64,000 nt of DNA, taken from the NCBI GenBank assembly GCA_017509985.1, contig JAFWOE010000048.1:62001-126000 (forward strand), read 5' to 3'. Shown one piece after another: positions 27,240-37,071 of the stretch (position 1 is the first letter of the stretch; every line of letters begins with the position of its first letter). The DNA comes from Lachnospiraceae bacterium (GTDB taxonomy: Bacteria; Bacillota; Clostridia; Lachnospirales; Lachnospiraceae). Made by a program: the position numbers and the translations under genes. The notes under the pieces were generated by a model. The model did not search any database and was not told the DNA's origin. It saw only the letters and a program-made list of their open reading frames with translations.

Positions 27240-28388
27240 ATGCAGTTATATGAATATATCGCTCCCTGTCACTTCGGACTGGAGAGCGTACTGAAAAGAG
27301 AGATTACAAATCTCGGCTATGACGTCATAAAGACAGAGGACGGTCGCGTGACTTTTGCCGGAGACGCGGAAGCCGCTGCTTATGCCAATGTATTTATCCG
27401 TACTGCGGAAAGAATCCTTCTGAAGGTCGGTGAATTCAGGGCAGAGACGTTTGACGAGCTCTTTGAAAACACGAAAAAACTGGCCTGGGAAGAGATCATT
27501 CCGAAAAACGGCAGATTCTGGGTCACAAAAGCGAATTCCGTAAAAAGCAGGCTGTTCAGCCCTTCAGACATCCAGTCCATCATGAAAAAAGCCATGGTGG
27601 AAAGAATGAAAGAGCATTATCATATTGAACGCTTTCCGGAAGACGGAGAAGATTACCCTGTAAGGGTTTCCATACTGAAGGATATCGTCACTGTCGGACT
27701 GGATACGACCGGCGTTTCGCTGCATAAGCGGGGCTATCGAAAAGCAACTGTGAAAGCACCGATCACGGAAACTCTGGCTGCTGCCCTTATCCTCCTTACA
27801 CCATGGAAGAAAAACCGGATTCTTGTGGACCCTTTCTGCGGAAGCGGGACCTTCGTGATCGAGGCCGCCATGATGGCAGCCAATATGGCACCGGGCATGA
27901 ACCGTTCTTTTACGGCTGACCGTTGGGGGATCATACCGCATTCCTGCTGGAAAAATGCAGTGGAAGAAGCACAGGAGAATGTGGACCGGAATGTTACAAC
28001 AGATATCCAGGGCTTTGATGCAGATCCCGCTGTAATTAAAATGGCCAGGGAAAACGCTGCGCTTGCCGGGGTGGAAGACCTGATTCATCTTCAGACGAGG
28101 GACATTTCCGGTCTTTCCCATCATGGGAAATTCGGATTTATCATAACCAATCCTCCGTACGGTGAACGAATCGGCGAAACGGAAGAGCTCCCCGGGATCT
28201 ATGCGGAACTGGGCAGAAGATTCTCTGCTCTTGACAGCTGGTCCCTGTATATGATCACTTCGTACGAAGATGCTCAGAAATATATCGGAAGGCCCGCCGA
28301 TAAGAACCGCAAAATCTACAACGGAATGCTGAAAACCTATTTTTATCAATATATCGGGCCGAGACCGCCCAGAGGAGCTGCTTTTTGA
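27240..28388 (+). CDS. THUMP-domain class I RNA methyltransferase (RlmL/YpsC-like)
   Basis: SAM-dependent guanine-N2 methyltransferase family acting on rRNA. 382 residues: N-terminal ferredoxin-like and THUMP region (about 1-155), SAM motif I VDPFCGSGTFVIEA, and catalytic ITNPPYGERIG. FRAETFDELFENT and GYRKATVKAPI are typical of the YpsC group. The gene starts 4 bases after lgt and its TGA overlaps the TTG start of rdgB. The exact rRNA target is not determined from the sequence. Confidence 0.92.
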   Translation: MQLYEYIAPCHFGLESVLKREITNLGYDVIKTEDGRVTFAGDAEAAAYANVFIRTAERILLKVGEFRAETFDELFENTKKLAWEEIIPKNGRFWVTKANSVKSRLFSPSDIQSIMKKAMVERMKEHYHIERFPEDGEDYPVRVSILKDIVTVGLDTTGVSLHKRGYRKATVKAPITETLAAALILLTPWKKNRILVDPFCGSGTFVIEAAMMAANMAPGMNRSFTADRWGIIPHSCWKNAVEEAQENVDRNVTTDIQGFDADPAVIKMARENAALAGVEDLIHLQTRDISGLSHHGKFGFIITNPPYGERIGETEELPGIYAELGRRFSALDSWSLYMITSYEDAQKYIGRPADKNRKIYNGMLKTYFYQYIGPRPPRGAAF

Positions 28389-28987
28389 AAATAATTTTTG
28401 CCACCGGCAATGAAAACAAAATGAGGGAAGTGCGTGAGATCCTCGGAACTTCTTATGAAGAGATCATTTCCATGAAAGAAGCGGGGATCACTTCCGAAGC
28501 GGAAGAAAACGGATCTTCCTTTGCGGAAAACGCGCTGATCAAAGCAAGGGATGTTGCATCCCGGATCAAAGGATCCGATGCCGTGATCGTTCTTGCCGAT
28601 GATTCGGGGCTGGAAGTTGATGCCATGAACGGCGAACCGGGAATCCGTTCCTCGCGGTTTATGGGGGAAGACACGCCTTATACTGTCAAAAACCATGCTA
28701 TTATCGACCGGCTGAACGCTTCGCCCGAGAAGCCGAGAACGGCTCGTTTCCGCTGCGTGATCGCCGCTGTGCTTCCGGACGGCAGAGAATATACCACAGA
28801 CGGTGTTATAGAGGGAACGATCGGTTTTGAAGAGAAGGGAAGCAGGGGGTTCGGTTATGATCCGATCTTTATTCCGCTCGGCAGCACAAGGTCCACTGCA
28901 GAATTGTCCGCAGAAGAAAAAAATGCCGTGAGTCACCGTGGCAATGCCCTTCGAGCAATGAAATCGCTGTTGAAAAAGGAATTATAA
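28385..28987 (+). CDS. rdgB: XTP/dITP diphosphatase (Ham1/RdgB)
   Basis: House-cleaning enzyme hydrolysing non-canonical purine triphosphates. 200 residues: FATGNENKMREVREIL at the start, LADDSGLEVDAMNGEPGIRSSRF, and GSRGFGYDPIFIP. The start is TTG at 28385 overlapping the preceding stop (TTGA), with GAGGAG 8 bases upstream. No alternative ATG fits the family N-terminus. Confidence 0.96.
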   Translation: MKIIFATGNENKMREVREILGTSYEEIISMKEAGITSEAEENGSSFAENALIKARDVASRIKGSDAVIVLADDSGLEVDAMNGEPGIRSSRFMGEDTPYTVKNHAIIDRLNASPEKPRTARFRCVIAAVLPDGREYTTDGVIEGTIGFEEKGSRGFGYDPIFIPLGSTRSTAELSAEEKNAVSHRGNALRAMKSLLKKEL

Positions 28988-29041
28988 AGACGCTGTCATT
29001 ATTGCCATATTGAATAAAAAACTTATGTGAGGACAAAAAAT

Positions 29042-30970
29042 ATGATCAAAGTTACATTAAAAGACGGTTCGTTTAAAGAGTATGAAGCGCCGAAAAGTAT
29101 TATTGAGATCGCTGAGGATATCAGTGAGGGCTTGGCAAGAAATGCCTGTGCCGGAGAGCTTGACGGGGAAACGGCGGATTTAAGAACAATCGTCGATACT
29201 GACTGTTCGCTCAGCATACTTACCTGTAATGATGATGCCGGTCTGGCGGCGTATCGTCATACCACTTCACATATTCTTGCCCAGGCGGTAAAGCGTCTTT
29301 ATCCGCAGGCCAAACTTGCGATCGGGCCATCGATTGCCGAGGGCTTCTATTATGATTTTGATATTGAGGGCGGATTCACTCCCGAAGATCTGGAGAAGAT
29401 CGAAGGGGAGATGAAAAAGATCATTAAGGAGGCTCTTCCTCTTGAACGCTTTACGCTCCCGCGGGATGAAGCGATAAAGTTCATGGAAGAGAAGGACGAG
29501 CCTTATAAAGTAGAGCTGATCACGGACCTTCCGGAAGATTCCGTTATCAGTTTCTATAAGCAGGGAGATTTTACGGATCTCTGTGCCGGGCCGCACCTGA
29601 TGAATACAAAATTTGTTAAAGCTTATAAACTTACCAGCCTGGCCGGAGCTTACTGGCGCGGCAGTGAAAAAAACAAGATGCTCACCCGTATCTACGGTAC
29701 GGCTTTTCCGAAAAAGACGGATCTGGAGGAATATCTCGCAAAACTCGAGGAAGCCAAGCTGAGGGATCACAGGAAGATCGGCCGGGAACTCGGGCTTTTC
29801 ATGACGGATGAACTCGTCGGCAAGGGCATGCCGATGTTTCTGCCGAAAGGATATACCCTCTGGCGTATTCTCGAAAACTATATTCGTGATAAAGAACTGG
29901 ATGCCGGATATCAGCATGTCCTGACGCCCTGCGTCGGAACGGTTGAACTGTATAAGACGTCCGGCCACTGGGAGCATTACAAGGACAACATGTTCCCGGC
30001 CATGGAAGTCGATGATGAGACGTATGTACTTCGTCCCATGAACTGCCCGCATCATATGCGTATTTATGCAAACAGTGCACATTCATACAGAAACCTTCCG
30101 GTTCGTATCGGGGAGATTGCCCATGATTTCCGCTATGAACAGTCCGGAGCGCTGAAGGGCATTGAAAGGGGAAGGCATTTTTGCCAGAATGACGCTCACC
30201 TGTTCGTTACGCCGGAGCAGATCAAAGATGAATTTACTAAAGTAGTTGAGATGATCTTTGATACATATAAGGATTTTGGTATTACCGATTACCGTATGGT
30301 TCTTTCTTTAAGGGATCCCGCGGATAAGGAAAAATATCATGACGATGATGAGATGTGGGACATTGCCGAGAACGCTCTGAGGAATGTCCTGAACGAAATG
30401 GGGCTGGATTATACGGAAGAGATCGGAGAAGCGGCCTTCTACGGTCCCAAACTGGATGTAAACGTTAAACCGGCTGTCGGTGCGGAGTATACGCTTTCGA
30501 CCTGCCAGCTGGACTTCTGCCTTCCGGCTAAATTCAATCTGACATATATCGATAAAGACAGTAAAGAGAGGACACCGGTCGTTCTTCACCGTGCGATCTT
30601 AGGTTCACTGGACCGCTTCATGGCTTATCTGATCGAAGAGACTATGGGAGCTTTTCCTGTCTGGCTCGCACCGGTTCAGATCAAAGTACTTCCGATCTCT
30701 GAAAAATTCCTCGACTATGCCCGCAGTGTGGCAAAGAAACTGAAAGAGAAGGATCTGAGGGTCGAAGTAGATACCCGAAATGAAAAGATCGGCTATAAAA
30801 TCCGGGAAGCGCGGTCTCTGAAAATTCCGTATATGCTGATTGTCGGCGCAAAAGAAGAGGAGAACGGCATGGTTGCGGTCCGTACCCGTGAAGACGGTGA
30901 TATCGGCGCGATGTCCCTCGAAGAGCTTGAGGCGCAGATTCATCAGAAGATTGTTGAAAAGTCTTTATAA
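29042..30970 (+). CDS. thrS: Threonine--tRNA ligase
   Basis: Class II synthetase. 642 residues: N-terminal TGS domain (1-62), editing domain with HTTSHILAQAVKRL and the CAGPHL zinc-like motif (about residue 180), catalytic domain with MNCPHHMRIY and RYEQSGALKGIERGR, and a C-terminal anticodon domain (KVLPISEKFLDYA). ATG 29042 is chosen over the in-frame GTG 29027 because TGAGGA lies 9 bases before it. The ~55-base upstream gap is too short for a T-box leader. Confidence 0.97.
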   Translation: MIKVTLKDGSFKEYEAPKSIIEIAEDISEGLARNACAGELDGETADLRTIVDTDCSLSILTCNDDAGLAAYRHTTSHILAQAVKRLYPQAKLAIGPSIAEGFYYDFDIEGGFTPEDLEKIEGEMKKIIKEALPLERFTLPRDEAIKFMEEKDEPYKVELITDLPEDSVISFYKQGDFTDLCAGPHLMNTKFVKAYKLTSLAGAYWRGSEKNKMLTRIYGTAFPKKTDLEEYLAKLEEAKLRDHRKIGRELGLFMTDELVGKGMPMFLPKGYTLWRILENYIRDKELDAGYQHVLTPCVGTVELYKTSGHWEHYKDNMFPAMEVDDETYVLRPMNCPHHMRIYANSAHSYRNLPVRIGEIAHDFRYEQSGALKGIERGRHFCQNDAHLFVTPEQIKDEFTKVVEMIFDTYKDFGITDYRMVLSLRDPADKEKYHDDDEMWDIAENALRNVLNEMGLDYTEEIGEAAFYGPKLDVNVKPAVGAEYTLSTCQLDFCLPAKFNLTYIDKDSKERTPVVLHRAILGSLDRFMAYLIEETMGAFPVWLAPVQIKVLPISEKFLDYARSVAKKLKEKDLRVEVDTRNEKIGYKIREARSLKIPYMLIVGAKEEENGMVAVRTREDGDIGAMSLEELEAQIHQKIVEKSL

Positions 30971-30982
30971 TCAGGGAACAGG

Positions 30983-31813
30983 ATGAAACCTCGGAAAAAG
31001 AAAAACAACAGCAGTATACTATTGGTTGTCCTGATCCTGATCTGTGTGGCTGTGATCGGCTTTTCGGCTTACAAACTGATCAGTATTCAATGGAATTACA
31101 GCAGTGCGCAGGACGAATATGATGACATCCGCCGCCATACGGAACCGAAGAAAAAACAGAAGGACGAACCTGCTGCAGAACCGGACGTTCCTGCAGAACC
31201 GGACCAGGAAGAATCTGAAGATGACAAAACAGCTATTCCGGAAATGGTCGTTCCGATCAGTGTCGATCATAATGCGCTGGAGGCCATGAATCCTGATTAT
31301 GTCGGTTGGCTCTACATCGAAGCCCTGGATATCAGTTATCCCATCATGCAGGGTCCGGATGAGAATTACTATCTGCACCGTACTTTTGAAGGAAACGACC
31401 GTTATGCCGGATCACTGTTTATAAACAGCGGGATCCCGGGCGATTTCAGTATACCGCATACGATCATCTATGGGCATAACATGAAGGATATGTCCATGTT
31501 CGGTACGCTGAAGCTGTTCTCGGACAAGGCGATGTACAACGAAAGTGATCTTTTCTGGGTTCTGACAAAAGAGAAAGATTATTGTTACAGAATATTCAGT
31601 ATTCATACCTGCTTTGACGAATCCGACACCTATATGCTTTTTTCCGGCCCTTCGCAAAGTGTAAGCGATTTTATTCGGAATATGCTGAACCAGTCCGAGA
31701 TCCGCATGCCGGAAACAGAGTATGATGATAACTCCAAGGTGGTAACGCTTTCCACCTGTCTTTACGAGACTGGACCGGAAAGATATGTCGTTCAGGGGAT
31801 ACGGTTGAACTGA
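30983..31813 (+). CDS. Class B sortase
   Basis: Cysteine transpeptidase that anchors surface proteins or assembles them. 276 residues: basic N-terminus and a membrane helix (about 11-30), an acidic/proline linker, and the sortase barrel. Catalytic residues: His165 (YGHNM), Cys259 (TLSTC) and Arg267 (ERYVV). The DYVGWLYIEALDISYPIMQG block and the long helix after the histidine are class B features. No LPxTG or NPQTN substrate gene is visible in this window. Confidence 0.93.
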   Translation: MKPRKKKNNSSILLVVLILICVAVIGFSAYKLISIQWNYSSAQDEYDDIRRHTEPKKKQKDEPAAEPDVPAEPDQEESEDDKTAIPEMVVPISVDHNALEAMNPDYVGWLYIEALDISYPIMQGPDENYYLHRTFEGNDRYAGSLFINSGIPGDFSIPHTIIYGHNMKDMSMFGTLKLFSDKAMYNESDLFWVLTKEKDYCYRIFSIHTCFDESDTYMLFSGPSQSVSDFIRNMLNQSEIRMPETEYDDNSKVVTLSTCLYETGPERYVVQGIRLN

Positions 31814-31832
31814 ACCGGGAAAGGAGACGCGT

Positions 31833-32558
31833 ATGACGGATAAGATTCAGGAGCTTCAGCATCTTATTGATACACACAGCCGGATCGTTTTTTTCGGCGG
31901 TGCGGGTGTATCGACCGAAAGCGGAGTACCGGACTTCCGAAGCTTTGACGGATTGTATAATCAGAAATATGATTATCCGCCGGAAACGATTTTAAGCCAT
32001 TCGTTCTTTATGAGTAATGTAGAGGCCTTTTATAAGTTTTACCGCGACAAGATACTGATTAAAGGCATTGAACCGAACGCAGCACACAAAAAGCTTGCGG
32101 AGATGGAAGCAGCAGGAAAGCTTCTTGCTGTCGTTACCCAGAATATTGACGGCCTTCATCAGAAAGCCGGCAGCAAAACGGTTTATGAACTGCATGGTAC
32201 CTGTGCGCGTTCATACTGCATGAAATGCGGAAAGCAATTTGATCTTGATTATGTTATGAATACGACCGGCGTTCCGAAATGCGACAAGTGCGGAGGCATC
32301 ATAAAGCCGGATGTTGTTCTTTATGAAGAAGGGCTGGATGACGCGACAGTCCGGGGTGCGATTCGGTCGATTGCAGCTGCGGATATGCTGATCGTCGGAG
32401 GAACATCACTTGTTGTGTATCCGGCAGCCGGACTTATTGATTATTTCCAGGGAGATAAGATCGTTCTGATCAACAAAGGGGCTACAGGACGGGAGAGTAT
32501 GGCCGATCTCGTGATCACCGATCCGATCGGGGAAGTCCTCTCCGGGATCCGTGTCTGA
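31833..32558 (+). CDS. NAD-dependent protein deacylase (sirtuin)
   Basis: Removes acyl groups from lysine using NAD. 241 residues: the NAD loop GGAGVSTESGVPDFRS, TQNIDGLHQKAG, catalytic histidine in ELHGT, and a zinc site formed by CMKC and CDKC. GTSLVVYPAAGL and VLINKGAT complete the Rossmann part. The usual CobB/Sir2 length for Firmicutes. AAGGAG precedes ATG 31833. Confidence 0.96.
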   Translation: MTDKIQELQHLIDTHSRIVFFGGAGVSTESGVPDFRSFDGLYNQKYDYPPETILSHSFFMSNVEAFYKFYRDKILIKGIEPNAAHKKLAEMEAAGKLLAVVTQNIDGLHQKAGSKTVYELHGTCARSYCMKCGKQFDLDYVMNTTGVPKCDKCGGIIKPDVVLYEEGLDDATVRGAIRSIAAADMLIVGGTSLVVYPAAGLIDYFQGDKIVLINKGATGRESMADLVITDPIGEVLSGIRV

Positions 32559-32571
32559 CTCTTTCTTCCTT

Positions 32572-32600
32572 TTGACGAAACCGGACGGATATGCTATCAT
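32572..32600 (+). promoter_or_regulatory. Promoter of the ssb paralogue
   Basis: TTGACG at 32572-32577, a 17 bp spacer and TATCAT at 32595-32600. A small GCCGG/CCGGC inverted repeat (32641-32653) lies in the leader, possibly an operator or RNA hairpin. Confidence 0.7.
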
Positions 32601-32670
32601 CTTTTGTGTGACAAAAACAGGTTCCGGATCATAAAAATGCGCCGGAAACCGGCAGATCGGAGAATTGATT

Positions 32671-33132
32671 ATGAATAAAGTTATTCTTATGGGCAGACTT
32701 ACGAGAGACCCGGATATCAGGTACTCTCAGGGCGAAAATTCAACAGCAGTTGCAAGATATACGCTGGCGGTTGACCGCAGGTTCCGCAGGGATGCCGAAC
32801 AGACAGCAGATTTTATTTCCTGTGTTGCTTTCGGCCGTTCAGCAGAATTTGCCGAAAAGTATTTCCGTCAGGGCCTGAAGGTGGTTGTAACCGGCCGGAT
32901 CCAGACCGGAAGCTATACAAACCGTGACGGTGTTAAAGTCTATACGACAGACGTTGTTGTCGAAGACCAGGAATTTGCGGAAAGCAAAAATGCCTCCGGC
33001 GGCGAGTCCCAGAGCTATTCGGCTCCTCCGAGATCCCAGGCTGCTCCCGGACCGGCACCTTCCGCTCCGGATCTGGACGACGGATTCATGAATATTCCGG
33101 ACGGAATTGATGAGGAGCTGCCGTTCCATTAA
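32671..33132 (+). CDS. Single-stranded DNA-binding protein (SSB paralogue)
   Basis: 153 residues: an OB fold from MNKVILMGRLTRDPDIRY to about 108, then a Ser/Pro/Ala-rich linker. The acidic C-terminal tip that recruits repair proteins reads DEELPFH: the usual final Phe is followed by an extra His. The gene is not next to rpsF/rpsR, where the main ssb of Firmicutes usually lies, so this may be a second copy (inference). ATG 32671 follows CGGAGAA. It has its own promoter and terminator. Confidence 0.92.
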   Translation: MNKVILMGRLTRDPDIRYSQGENSTAVARYTLAVDRRFRRDAEQTADFISCVAFGRSAEFAEKYFRQGLKVVVTGRIQTGSYTNRDGVKVYTTDVVVEDQEFAESKNASGGESQSYSAPPRSQAAPGPAPSAPDLDDGFMNIPDGIDEELPFH

Positions 33133-33173
33133 GATGAACGCAGCCGTTGACAGGTCAGATCAATGATTTGCAT

Positions 33174-33201
33174 GGCGGTCGGAATTGCGGCCGCCTTTTT
33201 T
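33174..33201 (+). terminator. Terminator of the ssb paralogue
   Basis: GGCGGTC (33174-33180) pairs with GGCCGCC (33189-33195) including one G-U pair, loop of 8, then six T. Confidence 0.8.
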
Positions 33202-33215
33202 AAAGGGTATTTATT

Positions 33216-35279
33216 ATGTCGGAAACCCATTCTGAAAACAGCAGAAGGCCATCCCAGTTCTTTGCCTATTTCAAGTTCCTTTTATTTATGTTTGCACTGC
33301 TTGTCATCCTGAATATTGCAGTGTATTTCAGGGATTTTTACTCCGGGCTTTTAATGAGCCTTGGACTTGCTGCCTATCTTCTTGTGCTTGTGATCTATTA
33401 TTTTTACCGCCGCAGAAAAGCCATCAATGAACTGGTTGATTTTGCTGCGCATTTTTCGAGCGCACAGACAAAGCTGATGGAGGATTTTGCATTCCCATAT
33501 GTGATCCTTGACAAAGATGCTTCCATTCTGTGGGGGAATGCGGCTTTTATCGATATCGCCGGTGAGGAGTGCGTCCAGGATCATGAGGAGATTTTTGATG
33601 TTTTTCCGGATTTCGAAGATGATTTTCTGCCCAAGGCCGGCAACATCAATGAAGCCGGTCTGATCGTCAATGATCGTTTTTACCGTCTTGACCTGCGGTT
33701 CTTATTTGATAAGAACGACCTGGACGTTTATGATATGCCGGATATTTCACACTATGATTTGAAAAAGCTTTACGCCGTGTCTTTCTTTGATGAAACGGAA
33801 CTTCGCGAATACATGCATAAATACCAGGATGAGACCCTGGTAACAGCCCTCCTGTATCTGGACAATTATGAAGAAACGCTGGAAATGCTGGATGACATCA
33901 AGCGTTCAATCATGATGGCTGTAGTGGACCGTAAACTGAGCCAGTATTTCGGCGAGCGGGACATCATCATCCGCCGATATGAAAGAGACAAATACATCGT
34001 CATGATGAGGAACAAATCCCTGGAAGAACTGAAAGACGGAAAATTTACGATCCTCCAGGAAATGCGCAATCTGAATGTCGGAAACGACATGAGCGTCACA
34101 GTCAGTATGGGCGTCGGTATGAATCAGGGCTCTTATATCAAGAACCTTGAATCTGCAAGGATCGCCATCGATCTTGCCCTCGGTAGGGGAGGCGACCAGG
34201 CGGTTATTAAAGACGGCGGAAGCATTCAGTATTTCGGCGGCAAGGCCATGGCCATGGAAAAGAACACCAAGGTCAAGGCAAGGGTCAAGGCGCATGCACT
34301 GTATGAATTTATGAGTGTTGCGGAACGTATTCTGATCATGGGGCACCGTATGCCGGATGCGGATTCCGTCGGTGCATCGGCAGGCGTCTTCAGCGCGGCG
34401 CGCGCGATTGGAAAAAAAGCCTATATCATTATCGATGCCGAAACTCCTTCGATCAAACCGATCATGAATTCATTCCAGGCCCAGCCGGATCACTATGCAG
34501 GAGTGTTTGTAAATTGTGATGCGGCCAGAAGCCTGGTCGACGCGAACACCCTTCTTGTAATTGTCGATACCAGCAGTACGGATATTATCAGCTGCCCGGA
34601 TCTGCTGAACAAAACGAAGAATATTGTTATCCTGGATCATCATAGGATCAGCAGTTCCCTGATTCAGAATACGGTTCTGTCCTACATCGAGCCGTATGCT
34701 TCATCAACCTGCGAAATGACGGCTGAGATCCTCCAGTATTTCCCGGAGAATATCAAGCTGCGGAGCACTGAAGCGGACGCGATGTATGCGGGTATTACAG
34801 TCGACACGGATAATTTTATCTTAAAGACCGGGGTGCGTACTTTTGAGGCGGCTGCCTATCTCAGAAGATGCGGGGCCGATGCGATCCGTGTCCGTAAGAT
34901 GATGCGTGACGATATCAGCGACTATCTGGCCAGGGAAAAAGTAATCGGGAACGCGGAACTCTACAGGGATTTTTATGCGATCTCATGCAATGAAGACACA
35001 GATGCGGAGGATCCGACAGTTGTCGGTGCTCAGGCTGCAAACAGTCTGCTGAATATAAAAGGAGTAAAAGCCTCCTTTGTACTTACTGAGTTTAACGGCA
35101 CGGTATTTATCAGTGCCAGATCGATCGACGAAGTAAATGTCCAGATCATCATGGAACGTCTGGGCGGAGGAGGCCATATCAATATAGCCGGAGCACAGAT
35201 GGAAAATGTTACGGTGCGTGAGGCCGAAGAGAAGCTCAAAGACGTTCTGGACCTTATGATAGAGGGAGGAGATATCTGA
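33216..35279 (+). CDS. gdpP: Cyclic-di-AMP phosphodiesterase GdpP-type
   Basis: Membrane protein that hydrolyses c-di-AMP. 687 residues: two membrane helices (about 20-65), a PAS-like region, a degenerate GGDEF domain (about 175-315), and a DHH/DHHA1 phosphoesterase module with [26 protein letters not shown] and [12 protein letters not shown]. The order gdpP-rplI-dnaB is the classic Firmicute arrangement. Its TGA overlaps the rplI ATG. Confidence 0.95.
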   Translation: MSETHSENSRRPSQFFAYFKFLLFMFALLVILNIAVYFRDFYSGLLMSLGLAAYLLVLVIYYFYRRRKAINELVDFAAHFSSAQTKLMEDFAFPYVILDKDASILWGNAAFIDIAGEECVQDHEEIFDVFPDFEDDFLPKAGNINEAGLIVNDRFYRLDLRFLFDKNDLDVYDMPDISHYDLKKLYAVSFFDETELREYMHKYQDETLVTALLYLDNYEETLEMLDDIKRSIMMAVVDRKLSQYFGERDIIIRRYERDKYIVMMRNKSLEELKDGKFTILQEMRNLNVGNDMSVTVSMGVGMNQGSYIKNLESARIAIDLALGRGGDQAVIKDGGSIQYFGGKAMAMEKNTKVKARVKAHALYEFMSVAERILIMGHRMPDADSVGASAGVFSAARAIGKKAYIIIDAETPSIKPIMNSFQAQPDHYAGVFVNCDAARSLVDANTLLVIVDTSSTDIISCPDLLNKTKNIVILDHHRISSSLIQNTVLSYIEPYASSTCEMTAEILQYFPENIKLRSTEADAMYAGITVDTDNFILKTGVRTFEAAAYLRRCGADAIRVRKMMRDDISDYLAREKVIGNAELYRDFYAISCNEDTDAEDPTVVGAQAANSLLNIKGVKASFVLTEFNGTVFISARSIDEVNVQIIMERLGGGGHINIAGAQMENVTVREAEEKLKDVLDLMIEGGDI

Positions 35280-35725
35280 TGAAAGTAATTTTGCTGCAGG
35301 ATGTGAAATCTCTTGGAAAGCAGGGCGATATCGTTGATGTAAGCAACGGTTATGCCCGTAATATGCTTCTGCCTAAAAAACTCGGCGTTGAGGCGACGCC
35401 AAAGGCGCTGAATGACCTGAAGCTTAAGAAGGCACACGAAGATAAGGTAGCAGCCGAAAATCTGGCAGAGGCCCAGAGCCTGGCGGAAAAGATCGGTGCT
35501 TCTTCCGTAACAGTCAAAATTAAGACCGGGGGAAACGGAAAAGTATTCGGTTCTGTTTCGACAAAAGAGATCGTGGAAGCGGCAAAAGAGCAGCTTGGCA
35601 TTGAAATCGATAAAAAGAAGCTTCTTCTTCCGTCTCCGATCAAAGAGCTCGGCGACACACCGGTCGGGATCAAGCTTCACCCGCAGGTGACTGCACAGCT
35701 GCTTGTAAAAGTAACAGAGGCATGA
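35279..35725 (+). CDS. rplI: 50S ribosomal protein L9
   Basis: 148 residues: the N-terminal rRNA-binding domain [21 protein letters not shown] and [13 protein letters not shown], a long connecting helix, and a C-terminal domain. Start overlaps gdpP (TGATG) with GGAGG inside the gdpP end. Confidence 0.97.
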   Translation: MKVILLQDVKSLGKQGDIVDVSNGYARNMLLPKKLGVEATPKALNDLKLKKAHEDKVAAENLAEAQSLAEKIGASSVTVKIKTGGNGKVFGSVSTKEIVEAAKEQLGIEIDKKKLLLPSPIKELGDTPVGIKLHPQVTAQLLVKVTEA

Positions 35726-35729
35726 ACAT

Positions 35730-37064
35730 ATGCAGGAAGATGTAATCAAAAAAATATTGCCGCACAGTATTGAAGCCGAACAGTCCCTGCTCGGTTCCAT
35801 GCTGGTGAACCGTTCCGCTATCCAGGTTGCCTCGGAGATCGTGCGTGGTGAGGATTTTTATATTCACCGCAACGGCACGGTTTTTGATGCTATGGTGGAA
35901 CTGTTTGAAGAGGGAAAAGCGGTCGATATTGTTACGCTGCAGAACAAACTGAAGGAGAACAATGCTCCTCCTGAAGTGTCTGATATGGATTTTGTGAAAG
36001 AGCTGCTCGGCTATTCCTCAACATCGGTCAATGCGAAGGAGTACGCCACGATCGTCAGTGAAAAAGCTCTTTTAAGACGTCTCATCCGGACTTCGGAGGA
36101 ACTGGCCAACAGCTGCTATGAAAGCGCAGCTCCCGTGGCGGACATTCTGGAAGAAGGCGAAAAAAAGATGTTTGCCCTTTTTCAGCAGAAGAGCTACGGC
36201 GACATCGAACCGATCCGTAAGATCGTCATTGATGCGATCGAGCAGATCGAACTGGCTTCCAGAACAAAAGGCAATATTACCGGCATCCCGACCGGCTTTA
36301 CGGATATTGATTATAAGACGAGCGGACTGCACGGTTCCGAGCTGATCTTTGTTGCTGCCCGTCCTTCTATGGGCAAAACAGCACTCTGTCTGAACATGGC
36401 CCAGTATATGGCATTCAAAAAAGATTATTCCGTCGCCATTTTCAGTCTGGAAATGTCCAAGAATCAGCTGATGAACCGGCTCCTGTCCATGGAATCCAAA
36501 GTCAATTCCCAGAACATCCGTACAGGATCCCTGAAGGATGATGACTGGTCCAGCCTGATCGAAAGCGCGGGGATCATCGGCGGTTCCAAACTGATGATCG
36601 ATGATACTCCAGGCATTACTGTTTCGGAGATGCGCTCCAAATGCCGTAAGTATAAACTTGAGCATGGCCTGGATGTCGTATTTATCGACTATCTTCAGAT
36701 GATGTCTTCTGCATCCAGAAAATCAGATTCAAGACAGCAGGAGATCTCCGAGATCACCAGATCATTGAAGGCTCTGGCCAGGGAACTCGACGTTCCGATC
36801 GTTGTACTTTCGCAGCTCAGCCGCCTGCCGGACCAGAGGGCTTCGGATCACAGGCCGGTCCTGTCTGACCTGAGGGAGTCCGGGTCTATCGAGCAGGATG
36901 CAGATGTCGTAATGTTTATTTATCGTGACGATTATTACAACAGGGATTCCGAACGGAAAGGAATCGCGGAGATCATTATAGCCAAGCAGCGAAACGGCCC
37001 GGTCGGCACCGTAGAACTAGGCTGGTATCCGGATTTTACAAAGTTTGTGAATCTGGAGAAGTAA
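35730..37064 (+). CDS. dnaB: Replicative DNA helicase
   Basis: Hexameric fork helicase. 444 residues: N-terminal domain starting with LPHSIEAEQSLLGSMLV, linker, and a RecA-like domain with Walker A ARPSMGKTAL, VVFIDYLQMM, and LSQLSR-x3-R followed by SDLRESGSIEQDAD. Called dnaC in Bacillus nomenclature. It follows rplI after 4 bases. Confidence 0.97.
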   Translation: MQEDVIKKILPHSIEAEQSLLGSMLVNRSAIQVASEIVRGEDFYIHRNGTVFDAMVELFEEGKAVDIVTLQNKLKENNAPPEVSDMDFVKELLGYSSTSVNAKEYATIVSEKALLRRLIRTSEELANSCYESAAPVADILEEGEKKMFALFQQKSYGDIEPIRKIVIDAIEQIELASRTKGNITGIPTGFTDIDYKTSGLHGSELIFVAARPSMGKTALCLNMAQYMAFKKDYSVAIFSLEMSKNQLMNRLLSMESKVNSQNIRTGSLKDDDWSSLIESAGIIGGSKLMIDDTPGITVSEMRSKCRKYKLEHGLDVVFIDYLQMMSSASRKSDSRQQEISEITRSLKALARELDVPIVVLSQLSRLPDQRASDHRPVLSDLRESGSIEQDADVVMFIYRDDYYNRDSERKGIAEIIIAKQRNGPVGTVELGWYPDFTKFVNLEK

Positions 37065-37071
37065 CGATCTT

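Noticed and set aside
28988..29041. T-box leader before thrS (and before tyrS, alaS, asnS)
   Set aside because: The upstream gaps are roughly 15-80 bases, too short for a T-box, and no T-box core sequence was seen.
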